A stretch of 64,000 nt of DNA from Hanleya hanleyi (Eukaryota; Mollusca; Polyplacophora; Lepidopleurida; Hanleyidae), in NCBI GenBank assembly GCA_036873755.1, contig JAVTVY010025123.1, forward strand, positions 1 through 64,000, given 5' to 3'. Of this stretch, positions 44,369 to 57,522 are shown piece after piece. Position 1 is the stretch's first letter, and each line of letters begins with the position of its first letter. Made by a program: the position numbers and the translations under genes. Under the pieces are notes generated by a model that was given only the letters and a program-made list of their open reading frames with translations, did not search any database and was not told the DNA's origin.

Positions 44369-47300
44369 TAAATATCAAGGTCAGTATTTATATAGTGTGT
44401 GTCGAACACTGATACAGGATTAGTTATGGTTAAATATCAAGGTCAGTATTTATATAGTGTGTGTCGAACACTGATGCAGTATCAAGGTCAGTAGTTATAT
44501 AGTGTGTGTCGAACACTCATACAGGATTAGTTATGGTTAAATATCAAGGTCAGTAGTTATATAGTGTGTGTCGAACACTGATACAGGATTAGTTATGGTT
44601 AAATATCAAGGTCAGTAGTTATATAGCGTGTGACGAACACTGATACAGGATTAGTTATGGTTAAATATCAAGGTCAGTAGTTATATAGTGTGTGTCGAAC
44701 ACTGATGCAGGATTAGTTATGGTTAAATATCAAGGTCAGTAGTTATATAGTGTGTGTCGAACACTGATGCAGGATTAGTTATGGTTAAATATCAAGGTCA
44801 GTAGTTATATAGTGTGTGTCGAACACTGATGCAGGATTAGTTATGGTTAAATATCAAGGTCAGTAGTTATATAGTGTGTGTCGAACACTGATGCAGGATT
44901 AGTTATGGTTAAATATCAAGGTCAGTAGTTATATAGTGTGTGTCGAACACTGATGCAGGATTAGTTATGGTTAAATATCAAGGTCAGTGGTTATATAGTG
45001 TGTGTCGAACACTGATACAGGATTAGTTATGGTTAAATATCAAGGGCAGTAGTTATATAGTGTGTGTCGAACACTGATGCAGGATTAGTTATGGTTAAAT
45101 ATCAAGGTCAGTAGTTCTATAGTGTGTGTCGAACACTGATGCAGGATTAGTTATGGTTAAATATCAAGGTCAGTAGTTATATAGTGTGTGTCGAACACTG
45201 ATGCAGGATTAGTTATGGTTAAATATCAAGGTCAGTAGTTATATAGTGCGTGTCGAACACTGATACAGGATTAGTTATGGTTAAATATCAAAATCAGTAG
45301 CTATATAGTGTGTGTCGAACACTGATGCAGGATTAGTTATGATTAAATATCAAGGTCAGTAGTTATATAGTGTGTGTCGAACACTGATGCAGGATTAGTT
45401 ATGGTTAAATATCAAGGTCAGTAGTTATATAGTATGTGTCGAACACTGATACAGGATTAGTTATGGTTAAATATCAAGGTCAGTAGTTATATAGTGTGTG
45501 TCGAACACTGATGCAGGATTAGTTATGGTTAAATATCAAGGTCAGTAGTTATATAGTGTGTGTCGAACACTGATGGTGATTAGTTATGGTTAAATATCAT
45601 GCCAGTATTATGATAGTGTGTGTCGAACACTGATGCAGGATTAGTTATGGTTAAATATCAAGGTCAGTAGTTATATAGTGTGTGTCGAACACTGATGCAG
45701 GATTAGTTATGGTTAAATATCAAGGTCAGTAGTTATATAGTGTGTGTCGAACACTGATGCAGGATTAGTTATGGTTAAATATCAAGGTCAGTAGTTATAT
45801 AGTGTGTGTCGAACACTGATGCAGGATTAGTTATGGTTAAATATCAAGGTCAGTAGTTATATAGTGTGTGTCGAACACTGATGCAGGATTAGTTATGGTT
45901 AAATATCAAGGTCAGTAGTTATATAGTGTGTGTCGAACACTGATGCAGGATTAGTTATGGTTAAATATCAAGGCAGTAGTTATATGTCGAACAGTGATAC
46001 AGGATTATTTATGGTTAAATATCAAGGTCAGTAGTTATATAGTGTGTGTCGAACACTGATGCAGGATTAGTTATGGTTAAATATCAAGGTCAGTAGCTAT
46101 ATAGTGTGTGTCGAACACTGATGCAGGATTAGTTATGGTTAAATATCAAGGTCAGTAGTTATATAGTGTGTGTCGAACACTGATGCAGGATTAGTTATGG
46201 TTAAATATCAAGGTCAGTAGTTATATAGTGTGTGTCGAACACTGATACAGGATTAGTTATGGTTAAATAACAAGTTCAGTAGTTATATAGTGTGTCTCGA
46301 ACACTGATACAGGATTAGTTATGGTTAAATATCAAGGTCAGTAGCTATATAGTGTGTGTCGAACACTGATGCAGGATTAGTTATGGTTAAATATCAAGGT
46401 CAGTAGTTATATAGTGTGTGTCGAACAGTGATGCAGGATTAGTTATGGTTAAATATCAAGGTCAGTAGTTATATAGTGTGTGTCGAACACTGATACAGGA
46501 TTAGTTATGGTTAAATATCAAGGGCAGTAGTTATATAGTGTGTGTCGAACACTGATACAGGATTAGTTATGGTTAAATATCAAGGTCAGTAGTTATATAG
46601 TGTGTGTCGAACACTGATACAGGATTAGTTATGGTTAAATATCAAGGGCAGTAGTTATATAGTGTGTGTCGAACACTGATACAGGATTAGTTATGGTTAA
46701 ATATCAAGGTCAGTAGTTATATAGTGTGTGTCGAACACTGATACAGGATTAGTTATGGTTAAATATCAAGGTCAGTAGTTATATAGTGTGTGTCGAACAC
46801 TGATGCAGGATTAGTTATGGTTAAATATCAAGGTCAGTAGTTATATAGTGTGTGTCGAACACTGATGCAGGATTAGTTATGGTTAAATATCAGGGCAGTA
46901 GTTATATAGTGTGTGTCGAACACTGATGCAGGATTAGTTATGGTTAAATATCAAGGTCAGTAGTTATATAGTGTGTGTCGAACACTGATGCAGGATTAGT
47001 TATGGTTAAATATCAAGGTCAGTAGTTATATAGTGTGTGTCGAACACTGATGCAGGATTAGTTATGGTTAAATATCAAGGTCAGTAGTTATATAGTGTGT
47101 GTCGAACACTGATGCAGGATTAGTTATGGTTAAATATCAAGGTCAGTAGCTATATAGTGTGTGTCGAACACTGATGCAGGATTAGTTATGGTTAAATATC
47201 AAGGTCAGTAGCTATATAGTGTGTGTCGAACACTGATGCAGGATTAGTTATGGTTAAATATCAAGGTCAGTAGTTATATAGTGTGTGTCGAACACTGATG

Positions 47301-50300
47301 CAGGATTAGTTATGGTTAAATATCAAGGTCAGTAGTTATATAGTGTGTGTCGAACACTGATGCAGGATTAGTTATGGTTAAATATCAAGGCCAGTAGCTA
47401 TATAGTGTGTAAGGTCGAACACTGATGCAGGATTAGATATGGTTAAATATCAAGGTCAGTAGTTACATAGTGTGTGTGCTCTGAACACTGATGGCAGGAT
47501 TGAAGTTATGGTTAAATACCTAAGGTCAGTAGTTACATAGTGTGTGTCGAACACTGATGCAGGATTAGTTATGGTTAAATATCAAGGTCAGTAGCTATAT
47601 AGTGTGCTCTAGAATCGATGCAGGATTAGTTATGGTTAAATATCAAGGGGTCAGTAGTTATATAGTGTGTGTTTAATTACTGATACAGGATTAGTTATGG
47701 TTAAATATCAAGGTCAGTAGTTATATAGTGTGTGTCGAACACTGATGCAGGATTAGTTATGGTTAAATATCAAGGTCAGCAGCTATATAGTGTGTGTCGA
47801 ACACTGATGCAGGATTAGTTATGGTTAAATATCAAGGTCAGTAGTTATATAGTGTGTGTCGAACACTGATGCAGGATTAGTTATGGTTAAATATCAAGGT
47901 CAGTAGTTATATAGTGTGTGTCGAACACTGATGCAGGATTAGTTATGGTTAAATATCAAGGTCAGTAGTTATATAGTGTGTGTCGAACAATGATGCAGGA
48001 TTAGTTATGGTTAAATATCAAGGTCAGTAGTTATATAGTGTGTGTCGAACACTGATACAGGATTAGTTATGGTTAAATATCAAGGTCAGTAGTTATATAG
48101 CGTGTGACGAACACTGATACAGGATTAGTTATGGTTAAATATCAAGGTCAGTAGTTATATAGTGTGTGTCGAACACTGATGCAGGATTAGTTATGGTTAA
48201 ATATCAAGGTCAGTAGTTATATAGCGTGTGTCGAACACTGATGCAGGATTAGTTATGGTTAAATATCAAGGTCAGTAGTTATATAGTGTGTGTCGAACAC
48301 TGATGCAGGATTAGTTATGGTTAAATATCAAGGTCAGTAGTTATATAGTGTGTGTCGAACACTGATACAGGATTAGTTATGGTTAAATATCAAGGGCAGT
48401 AGTTATATAGTGTGTGTCGAAGACTGATGCAGGATTAGTTATGGTTAAATATCAAGGTCAGTAGTTATATAGTGTGTGTCGAACACTGATGCAGGATTAG
48501 TTATGGTTAAATATCAAGGTCAGTAGTTATATAGTGTGTGTCGAACACTGATGCAGGATTAGTTATGGTTAAATATCAAGGTCAGTGGTTATATAGTGTG
48601 TGTCGAACACTGATGCAGGATTAGTTATGGTTAAATATCAAGGGCAGTAGTTATATAGTGTGTGTCGAACACTGATGCAGGATTAGTTATGGTTAAATAT
48701 CAAGGTCAGTAGTTATATAGTGTGTGTCGAACACTGATGCAGGATTAGTCATGGTTAAATATCAAGGTCAGGTAGTTAGTATAGTGTGTGTTGAACACTG
48801 ATGCAGGATTAGTTGGGCGGTTTCTCAAACATCAAGGTCAGTAGTTATATAGTGCGTGTGTCGAACACTGATACAGGATTAGTTGCGGTTAAATATCAAG
48901 GTCAGTAGCTATATAGTGTGTGTCGAACACCGATGCAGGATTAGTTGGCGGTTAAATATCAAGGTCAGTAGTTATATAGTGTGTGTCGAACACCGATGGC
49001 ATTAGCTATGGTTAAATATCAAGGTCAGTAGTTATATAGTGTGTGTCGAACACTGATGCAGGATTAGTTATGGTTAAATATCAAGGTCAGTAGTTATATA
49101 GTGTGTGTCGAACACTGATGCAGGATTAGTTATGGTTAAATATCAAGGTCAGTAGGTTATATAGTGTGTGTCGAACACTGATGCAGGATTAGTTATGGTT
49201 AAATATCAAGGTCAGTAGTTATATAGTGTGTGTCGAACACTGATGCAGGATTAGTTATGGTTAAATATCAAGGTCAGTAGTTATATAGTGTGTGTCGAAC
49301 ACTGATGCAGGATTAGTTATGGTTAAATATCAAGGTCAGTAGTTATATAGTGTGTGTCGAACACTGATGCAGGATTAGTTATGGTTAAATATCAAGGTCA
49401 GTAGTTATATAGTGTGTGTCGAACACTGATGCAGGATTAGTTATGGTTAAATATCAAGGTCAGTAGTTATATAGTGTGTGTCGAACACTGATACAGGATT
49501 AGTTATGGTTAAATATCAAGGTCAGTAGTTATATAGTGTGTGTCGAACACTGATGCAGGATTAGTTATGGTTAAATATCAAGGTCAGTAGTTATATAGTG
49601 TGTGTCGAACACTGATACAGGATTAGTTATGGTTAAATATCAAGGTCAGTAGTTATATAGTGTGTGTCGAACACTGATACAGGATTAGTTATGGTTAAAT
49701 ATCAAGGTCAGTAGTTATATAGTGTGTGTCGAACACTGATGCAGGATTAGTTATGGTTAAATATCAAGGCCAGTAGCTATATAGTGTGTGTCGAACACTG
49801 ATGCAGGATTAGTTATGGTTAAATATCAAGGTCAGTAGTTATATAGTGTGTGTCGAACACTGATGCAGGATTAGTTATGGTTAAATATCAAGGTCAGTAG
49901 TTATATAGTGTGTGTCGAACACTGATACAGGATTAGTTATGGTTAAATATCAAGGGCAGTAGTTATATAGTGTGTGTCGAACACTGATGCAGGATTAGTT
50001 ATGGTTAAATATCAAGGTCAGTAGTTCTATAGTGTGTGTCGAACACTGATGCAGGATTAGTTATGGTTAAATATCAAGGTCAGTAGTTATATAGTGTGTG
50101 TCGAACACTGATGCAGGATTAGTTATGGTTAAATATCAAGGTCAGTAGTTATATAGTGTGTGTCGAACACTGATACAGGATTAGTTATGGTTAAATATCA
50201 AAATCAGTAGCTATATAGTGTGTGTCGAACACTGATGCAGGATTAGTTATGGTTAAATATCAAGGTCAGTAGTTATATAGTGTGTGTCGAACACTGATGC

Positions 50301-53300
50301 AGGATTAGTTATGGTTAAATATCAAGGTCAGTAGTTATATAGTATGTGTCGAACACTGATACAGGATTAGTTATGGTTAAATATCAAGGTCAGTAGCTAT
50401 ATAGTGTGTGTCGAACACTGATGCAGGTTTAGTTATGGTTAAATATCAAGGTCAGTAGTTATATAGTGTGTGTCGAACACTGATGCAGGATTAGTTATGG
50501 TTAAATATCAAGGTCAGTAGTTATATAGTGTGTGTCGAACACTGATGCAGGATTAGTTATGGTTAAATATCAAGGTCAGTAGTTATATAGTGTGTGTCGA
50601 ACACTGATGCAGGATTAGTTATGGTTAAATATCAAGGTCAGTAGTTATATAGTGTGTGTCGAACACTGATGCAGGATTAGTTATGGTTAAATATCAAGGT
50701 CAGTAGTTATATAGTGTGTGTCGAACACTGATACAGGATTAGTTATGGTTAAATATCAAGGTCAGTAGTTATATAGTGTGTGTCGAACAATGATGCAGGA
50801 TTAGTTATGGTTAAATATCAAGGTCAGTAGTTATATGTCGAACAGTGATACAGGATTATTTATGGTTAAATATCAAGGTCAGTAGTTATATAGTGTGTGT
50901 CGAACACTGATACAGGATTAGTTATGGTTAAATATCAAGGTCAGTAGCTATATAGTGTGTGTCGAACACTGATGCAGGATTAGTTATGATTAAATATCAA
51001 GGTCAGTAGTTATATAGTGTGTGTCGAACACTGATGCAGGATTAGTTATGGTTAAATATCAAGGTCAGTAGTTATATAGTGTGTGTCGAACACTGATACA
51101 GGATTAGTTATGGTTAAATAACAAGTTCAGTAGTTATATAGTGTGTCTCGAACACTGATACAGGATTAGTTATGGTTAAATATCAAGGTCAGTAGCTATA
51201 TAGTGTGTGTCGAACACTGATGCAGGATTAGTTATGGTTAAATATCAAGGTCAGTAGTTATATAGTGTGTGTCGAACACTGATGCAGGATTAGTTATGGT
51301 TAAATATCAAGGTCAGTAGTTATATAGTGTGTGTCGAACACTGATACAGGATTAGTTATGGTTAAATATCAAGGTCAGTAGTTATATAGCGTGTGACGAA
51401 CACTGATACAGGATTAGTTATGGTTAAATATCAAGGTCAGTAGTTATATAGTGTGTGTCGAACACTGATGCAGGATTAGTTATGGTTAAATATCAAGGTC
51501 AGTAGTTATATAGTGTGTGTCGAACACTGATGCAGGATTAGTTATGGTTAAATATCAAGGTCAGTAGTTATATAGTGTGTGTCGAACACTGATGCAGGAT
51601 TAGTTATGGTTAAATATCAAGGTCAGTAGTTATATAGTGTGTGTCGAACACTGATGCAGGATTAGTTATGGTTAAATATCAAGGTCAGTAGTTATATAGT
51701 GTGTGTCGAACACTGATGCAGGATTAGTTATGGTTAAATATCAAGGTCAGTAGTTATATAGTGTGTGTCGAACACTGATGCAGGATTAGTTATGGTTAAA
51801 TATCAAGGTCAGTAGTTATATAGTGTGTGTCGAACACTGATGCAGGATTAGTTATGGTTAAATATCAAGGTCAGTAGTTATATAGTGTGTGTCGAACACT
51901 GATGCAGGATTAGTTATGGTTAAATATCAAGGTCAGTAGTTATATAGTGTGTGTCGAACACTGATGCAGGATTAGTTATGGTTAAATATCAAGGTCAGTA
52001 GTTATATAGTGTGTGTCGAACACTGATGCAGGATTAGTTATGGTTAAATATCAAGGTCAGTAGTTATATAGTGTGTGTCGAACACTGATGCAGGATTAGT
52101 TATGGTTAAATATCAAGGTCAGTAGTTATATAGTGTGTGTCGAACACTGATGCAGGATTAGTTATGGTTAAATATCAAGGTCAGTAGTTATATAGTGTGT
52201 GTCGAACACTGATGCAGGATTAGTTATGGTTAAATATCAAGGTCAGTAGTTATATAGTGTGTGTCGAACACTGATACAGGATTAGTTATGGTTAAATATC
52301 AAGGTCAGTAGTTATATAGTGTGTGTCGAACACTGATGCAGGATTAGTTATGGTTAAATATCAAGGTCAGTAGTTATATAGTGTGTGTCGAACACTGATG
52401 CAGGATTAGTTATGGTTAAATATCAAGGTCAGTAGTTATATAGTGTGTGTCGAACACTGATGCAGGATTAGTTATGGTTAAATATCAAGGTCAGTAGTTA
52501 TATAGTGTGTGTCGAACACTGATACAGGATTAGTTATGGTTAAATATCAAGGTCAGTAGTTATATAGTGTGTGTCGAACACTGATGCAGGATTAGTTATG
52601 GTTAAATATCAAGGTCAGTAGTTATATAGTGTGTGTCGAACACTGATGCAGGATTAGTTATGGTTAAATATCAAGGTCAGTAGTTATATAGTGTGTGTTG
52701 AACACTGATACAGGATTAGTTATGGTTAAATATCAAGGTCAGTAGTTATATAGTGTGTGTCGAACACTGATGCAGGATTAGTTATGGTTAAATATCAAGG
52801 TCAGTAGTTATATAGTGTGTGTCGAACACTGATGCAGGATTAGTTATGGTTAAATATCAAGGTCAGTAGTTATATAGTGTGTGTCGAACACTGATGCAGG
52901 ATTAGTTATGGTTAAATATCAAGGTCAGCAGTTATATAGTGTGTGTCGAACACTGATGCAGGATTAGTTATGGTTAAATATCAAGGTCAGTAGTTATATA
53001 GTGTGTGTCGAACACTGATGCAGGATTAGTTATGGTTAAATATCAAGGTCAGTAGTTATATAGTGTGTGTCGAACACTGATGCAGGATTAGTTATGGTTA
53101 AATATCAAGGTCAGTAGTTATATAGTGTGTGTCGAACACTGATACAGGATTAGTTATGGTTAAATATCAAGGTCAGTAGTTATATAGTGTGTGTCGAACA
53201 CTGATGCAGGATTAGTTATGGTTAAATATCAAGGTCAGTAGTTATATAGTGTGTGTCGAACACTGATGCAGGATTAGTTATGGTTAAATATCAAGGTCAG

Positions 53301-53414
53301 TAGTTATATAGTGTGTGTCGAACACTGATACTGAATTCGTTATGGTTAAATATCAAGGTCAGTAGTTATATAGTGTGTGTGGAACACTGATACAGAATTA
53401 GTTATGGTTAAATT
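44369..53414. repeat. 62-bp satellite array, about 146 units, 9.0 kb
   Basis: Units repeat at exactly 62 bp (for example starts at 44,721 and 44,783). Each contains TATCAAGGTCAGTAGTTATA, GTGTGTGTCGAACACTGAT and CAGGATTAGTTATGG. The main polymorphism is GATGCAGG or GATACAGG; rarer variants are CAAGGGCAG, CAAAATCAG, GCGTGTGACG and GTAGCTATA. TCAAGGTCA in each canonical unit matches the extended half-site of NR5A/ERR nuclear receptors. Three units equal 186 bp, near a nucleosome repeat. Variants repeat at long range (4,910 and 4,851 bp), showing block duplication. Array edges are sharp at both sides. Confidence 0.96.
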
Positions 53415-55415
53415 TCATTTGGCAGATTAATCCCACAATCCAGCTACATGTATGCAATCTGTGGTTTGGTTTATGATAGAGAACCTGGAAACTGTCAGAA
53501 TAGATCAATATGTGTACTGTTTTCATCTTTCTAACGATATCGATATATGCTGTCTATCGTCGCAGCATTTTGCTTCTCGCGCTGATAAGTGGGTAACGAA
53601 GAACTTCAAAGAAATACTCTGTCAGAAACTCTTTTAGACGGATCGAAAGAAAATAATCATAAGACTAGCTGATCTCTCCTTCTTTAATTACTTCAACCAT
53701 CTTTTACATCGATGTACACCAGATACGCGGTATGACACCTCGGTAAACTACTTGAAGCAGCAACAACTGTGAATTTATACCATGTCGTTCTGAATGCAAA
53801 TGAGGCGTAATCTGTCCATAGTGGCCGATTAAATAGATTATAATTTCGGGATCGCCTCATTATATTGATTACTGAGGAATTATCACTATATAGAAACTTC
53901 AGAAAAATGCATTTGATTACAATGAATCAGCCGAACAGTTATTGCCAAGCGCATACGTTTGAAAACAGGACTGGTGAAGAATGGCACAGAGCAAGGAACT
54001 TCTCTTGTCATTTCCTTGTTTACCCTCTCATCAGAGTGTGCGCATAAGAAGATCCCATAAGTAATTTTGGAATGTATTTACTTTCTCGGGAGTGGACATT
54101 TTCATCAACTGTTGAAAGTCATTTTAGCATAGTGTACCATAAACTATGAACTATCTGGACAGCGTGAAGAATTCGGTTTCGGAATAGCTTTCAAGATGTT
54201 TTTGTCCTGTAGTTAGAGTTCATGCAAGACTGACTGGCAGATAATGGAACGTCAGGTGTTTCAATCTTGAAGATAAAAACGTATATCATGGGAGCTAAAA
54301 TAATCTACTTTATGTATCCATTTGAAACTACATGTATAGTCTGGCCTCTGGTAATCACACAATTTTAGTTCGCATGCAAACACTGTGAGCACGCTTCGAA
54401 TTACCAAAAAATCATCAACATCATGCGTCGTCAGTAGCAATGACGTACAGCTTAATCTATCTGATGATTTTCGCCATCCAACTGATGAGGTTGATATTTG
54501 CCATCGGCCAGATCTAGATGATTCGTCATCTTACATTGCAGCTTACATAATGCTTTATTCCCAAAGTGATACGGTGAAATTGGCCTATAAAATATCAACT
54601 AGATGAACTATATATCTATGATCTCTACAGTCATGTTAGTGGGAAATGAGAGATTTAGCAGTAAGCCGATTGCAGGCAAATTCATTTTTGTAGCCTACAA
54701 AATGTATGTACAGGTGAATCATCCCGGACTGGTTAAAGGCTACAGATGCCGATTTCCTGGTGTTGAATGTTGTCTTTATGCTCCTCATACGAACCGCTGG
54801 ACTATGATGAAGTTTCACGTCTGTTCGTCCAACCTTAACAGCGACCGCACTGGCCGGCTTTAAAAGCGGTTACTAAAATTATAGTTTAGTATTTGTATTA
54901 TTTCTATGATCCCCACGTAGGCATATCATAATATTTTTCATATAATGAACGTAGATATATGATGTGGGTCCTTGCGATGAATACTTGAGGGTCACCAGTA
55001 ATTAGTACATAAGAAGCCTGGGACCGCGGCATAATGGCCGTCGTCAGGGTGTGACCCAACAAGGAGTTTTGCAGGAGTCCGATATTCCCAATTTATTAGT
55101 TAGTTTTCGCGAAAATATTGACCAAAAACATTTTTCAATCTACGACATCACTTGGACATCAGAAATGCTACCATTTTGGATTTTTTTCCCCAATTTGAAC
55201 TGTCATCAAGAATATGTACGCAGGAACAAAACAGCTGTCTTGATAACCCAAGTAAAGCCCATGCCTGGTAACTAAGTGAGTTATTGACCAACTAAGGATT
55301 CTAACAGTAGTTATATTTGTTTTAATATGATTAGTTCACAGTTGGTCACGCGATAAGTGAAATTGTCTTATTTGGAATAGCCGAGCATTGTAGGATAACA
55401 TTTCTGATTCCTTCC
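53415..55415. other. Right flank of the 62-bp array, shared with the partner segment; no gene seen
   Basis: Collinear with 58,142-59,650 and 61,278-61,868. Short ORFs here are not conserved in the partner, so they are unlikely to be genes. A 350-bp stretch (about 54,300-54,645) is absent from the partner copy. The part at 55,145-55,220 is a diverged cousin of the TTAA MITE interior. Confidence 0.6.
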
Positions 55416-55570
55416 TTATACAAAAATATCGCTTAAGAAATTGTTTAAAATCCCGAAAACATCTTTCGACGTTAATTCGATTGTTATATCTCATTAATGG
55501 GCATCGATGAATACGTAAATTAATACTTGTTTACCATGAAGTGCACAGCTGGTTATGGGATGTTATTTTA

Positions 55571-55648
55571 ACAGGGCCCTGTGGGAGATCAGTGTTTTTC
55601 ACTGAACAGGCTACCCTGTATAAATATGGTCAAATAAATAAATAAATT
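55571..55648 (+). mobile_element. Possible LINE 3' terminus with (AAAT)n tail
   Basis: Contains CAGGGCCCTGTGGGAG, TTTTCACTGAACAGGCTACC and CCTGTATAAATATGGTC, ending in AAATAAATAAATAAAT. This layout resembles the short conserved 3' end of L2/CR1-like LINEs with a tetranucleotide tail. No coding remnant precedes it. Confidence 0.4.
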
Positions 55649-56980
55649 TTCACAAACATATTACAAACAATATTTTGCAGCAGAAGATTTACGTTTATCG
55701 AAGGTCAGACTCTAAGGGATATTTAGTATCATTTCACAACATCAATCGCCAAATACAAATACAAGGGGGACCTATTCGGATGCATTCGTCAGAGTTAATC
55801 AACGTGCCAGCGTTTAACTAAACATCAGATAATTGACTCCAATAGTAGTAGTTTTCTTACTGATTTAAGCAGCATTTGATATATGTTCTGCGTCATAAGA
55901 CCATAAAGTGTATACAGGCTCCTACATGCTCTATCCATAGATATGTATCAGTATAGCTATGGGAGAATTAACGATTCTAAACAATCTAAGGAGTTCAAAG
56001 TGAGCTATTTATCGATTATCGAAGTGCTGGTTTCATCCTACCCAGAACAATGTAGGAACGTCGTTGTTAGGTGGATTGCATTTAACATTTCGCTCCGAGA
56101 CTTTAGAGCAAACCAATTAACCGTACAAAAAACTAAGGTACAAGGGAGAGGTATTTTAACATCGACCATACGTCAAAAGATCTGACAGTATTTCGATGAC
56201 AATCTCAACCCATGCACATTGCCAATCCATGGAACTTTGCTTGACTTAGCTATCGATCACATGTGCCACACACACTTTCTAGACGAGCCCTTCAAATCTA
56301 CATTGGATGAACTTCAACACAAATGCAAGGTGGATCAAATATAGTAACACATACCCGATGGTCATGACGTACGTATATGAAAAACGTGCTCTATCACAGA
56401 TTTTCTCATATCCTTCACGCCGTACCATCAACAACAAAGGCGAATATCATATTCTTGGTTCTACACGCTGCTAAATCCACCGGTTTTAGTGCATTACATA
56501 AACAAGCACCCCTTCGCACCGTGACCACCATCCTATACTAAAACCTGCATCCCATCATCGTTAAAAAAATAATGATAACTTCCGCGGTTATCTCAAATAT
56601 CGTCTCTCCAAATACATCCCAATTTCAATTATTTCCATTCCCAGAACTTTACGGCTGGTCATCGTTTTTGAAATCATATATGCAACTATTTCTATTGCGC
56701 GAGAATATATACATTCGTCAGCATTACATTAGCAATCACCGTTCTAACGAGGGTTCGCATCTGGATATTCTATATTGTGACAAGATATCGTCCATAAACG
56801 CAATATATTTAGCAGCACTCCTGGCGCTTCTCTTGCTGATATCTCGGATTCTATCACTGCGACGTGTAACTTATATAATATCTCAAGATTGTCTGAATCT
56901 TACGAATGCGAATCAGCCTTGGCAACCATAATGTAATCATTCACTCCTGCAGTCTACGTGGGGCCATCTCTGCCACAATT
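55649..56980. other. No gene recognised; spacer between the duplicated segments
   Basis: Includes a 119-codon ORF (56,572-56,931) with no motif. Nothing here matches the rest of the window. Confidence 0.4.
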
Positions 56981-57522
56981 TCGTTGCGTTGAACAGCTAG
57001 CAATGCACTGAAATTATAATTGTACATGGGAGATTAACGTCGATGCGTGTGCGACTAGCCATATCAAAATTACCTGTTAATCGGGCATTTCAATTAGAAT
57101 AGAGTCGTCCGACAACCGTATAAATCCGGCCCCGATGACCACGCTGGTGGAAAGCAGAATGAAAAGCCACCAAGAAAAACCTCGTGTTATGATTGGATTT
57201 CAATACATTGAAAGTGGAGGCATGTGCCTGGCGGATTTCAATACATTGAAAGTGGAGGCATGGGCCTCGCGACGAATTTTGGCACCTATGACCTACCATA
57301 GCATATGCGTGCTGTTTCCCCGAGATATATCGAGGTGATAAATACACAGCTTCAAAATATCGTAGCAATAATGATTTTCCGGCAATAAAAGATTAGACTG
57401 ATTAATGATTAAATTGAAAAATTAAAATCAGTACAGAGCAGCTTGAGTAGATATTTTTCGTCTCGAACTCTAATCGGTGCCAATTAACGTTATTAATTTG
57501 GATTCCTGAAATTACATAGCAA

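Larger units (their letters stand above)
42589..55415. repeat. Old segmental duplication, copy 1 (partner 56,981-61,868)
   Basis: Collinear with the downstream copy. TCGTTGCGTTGAACA at the left edge is shared. So are TATAAATCCGGCCCC (about 43,870 / 57,119), GCCAATTAACGTTATTA and TTTGGATTCCT (about 44,335 / 57,478), GCAGCATTTTGCTTCTCGC (about 53,562 / 58,367) and AACATTTCTG (about 55,399 / 61,847). Each copy has a tandem array at the same internal place, and each has private insertions. Confidence 0.82.

Noticed and set aside
44369..53414. CRISPR-like regular repeats
   Set aside because: Repeats and intervening sequence are both conserved from unit to unit, there are no unique spacers, and the surrounding genome is animal. 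It is a tandem satellite.
56572..56931. 119-codon ORF with a hydrophobic C-terminal segment
   Set aside because: No recognisable motif, promoter or splice context; length is within chance for this composition.
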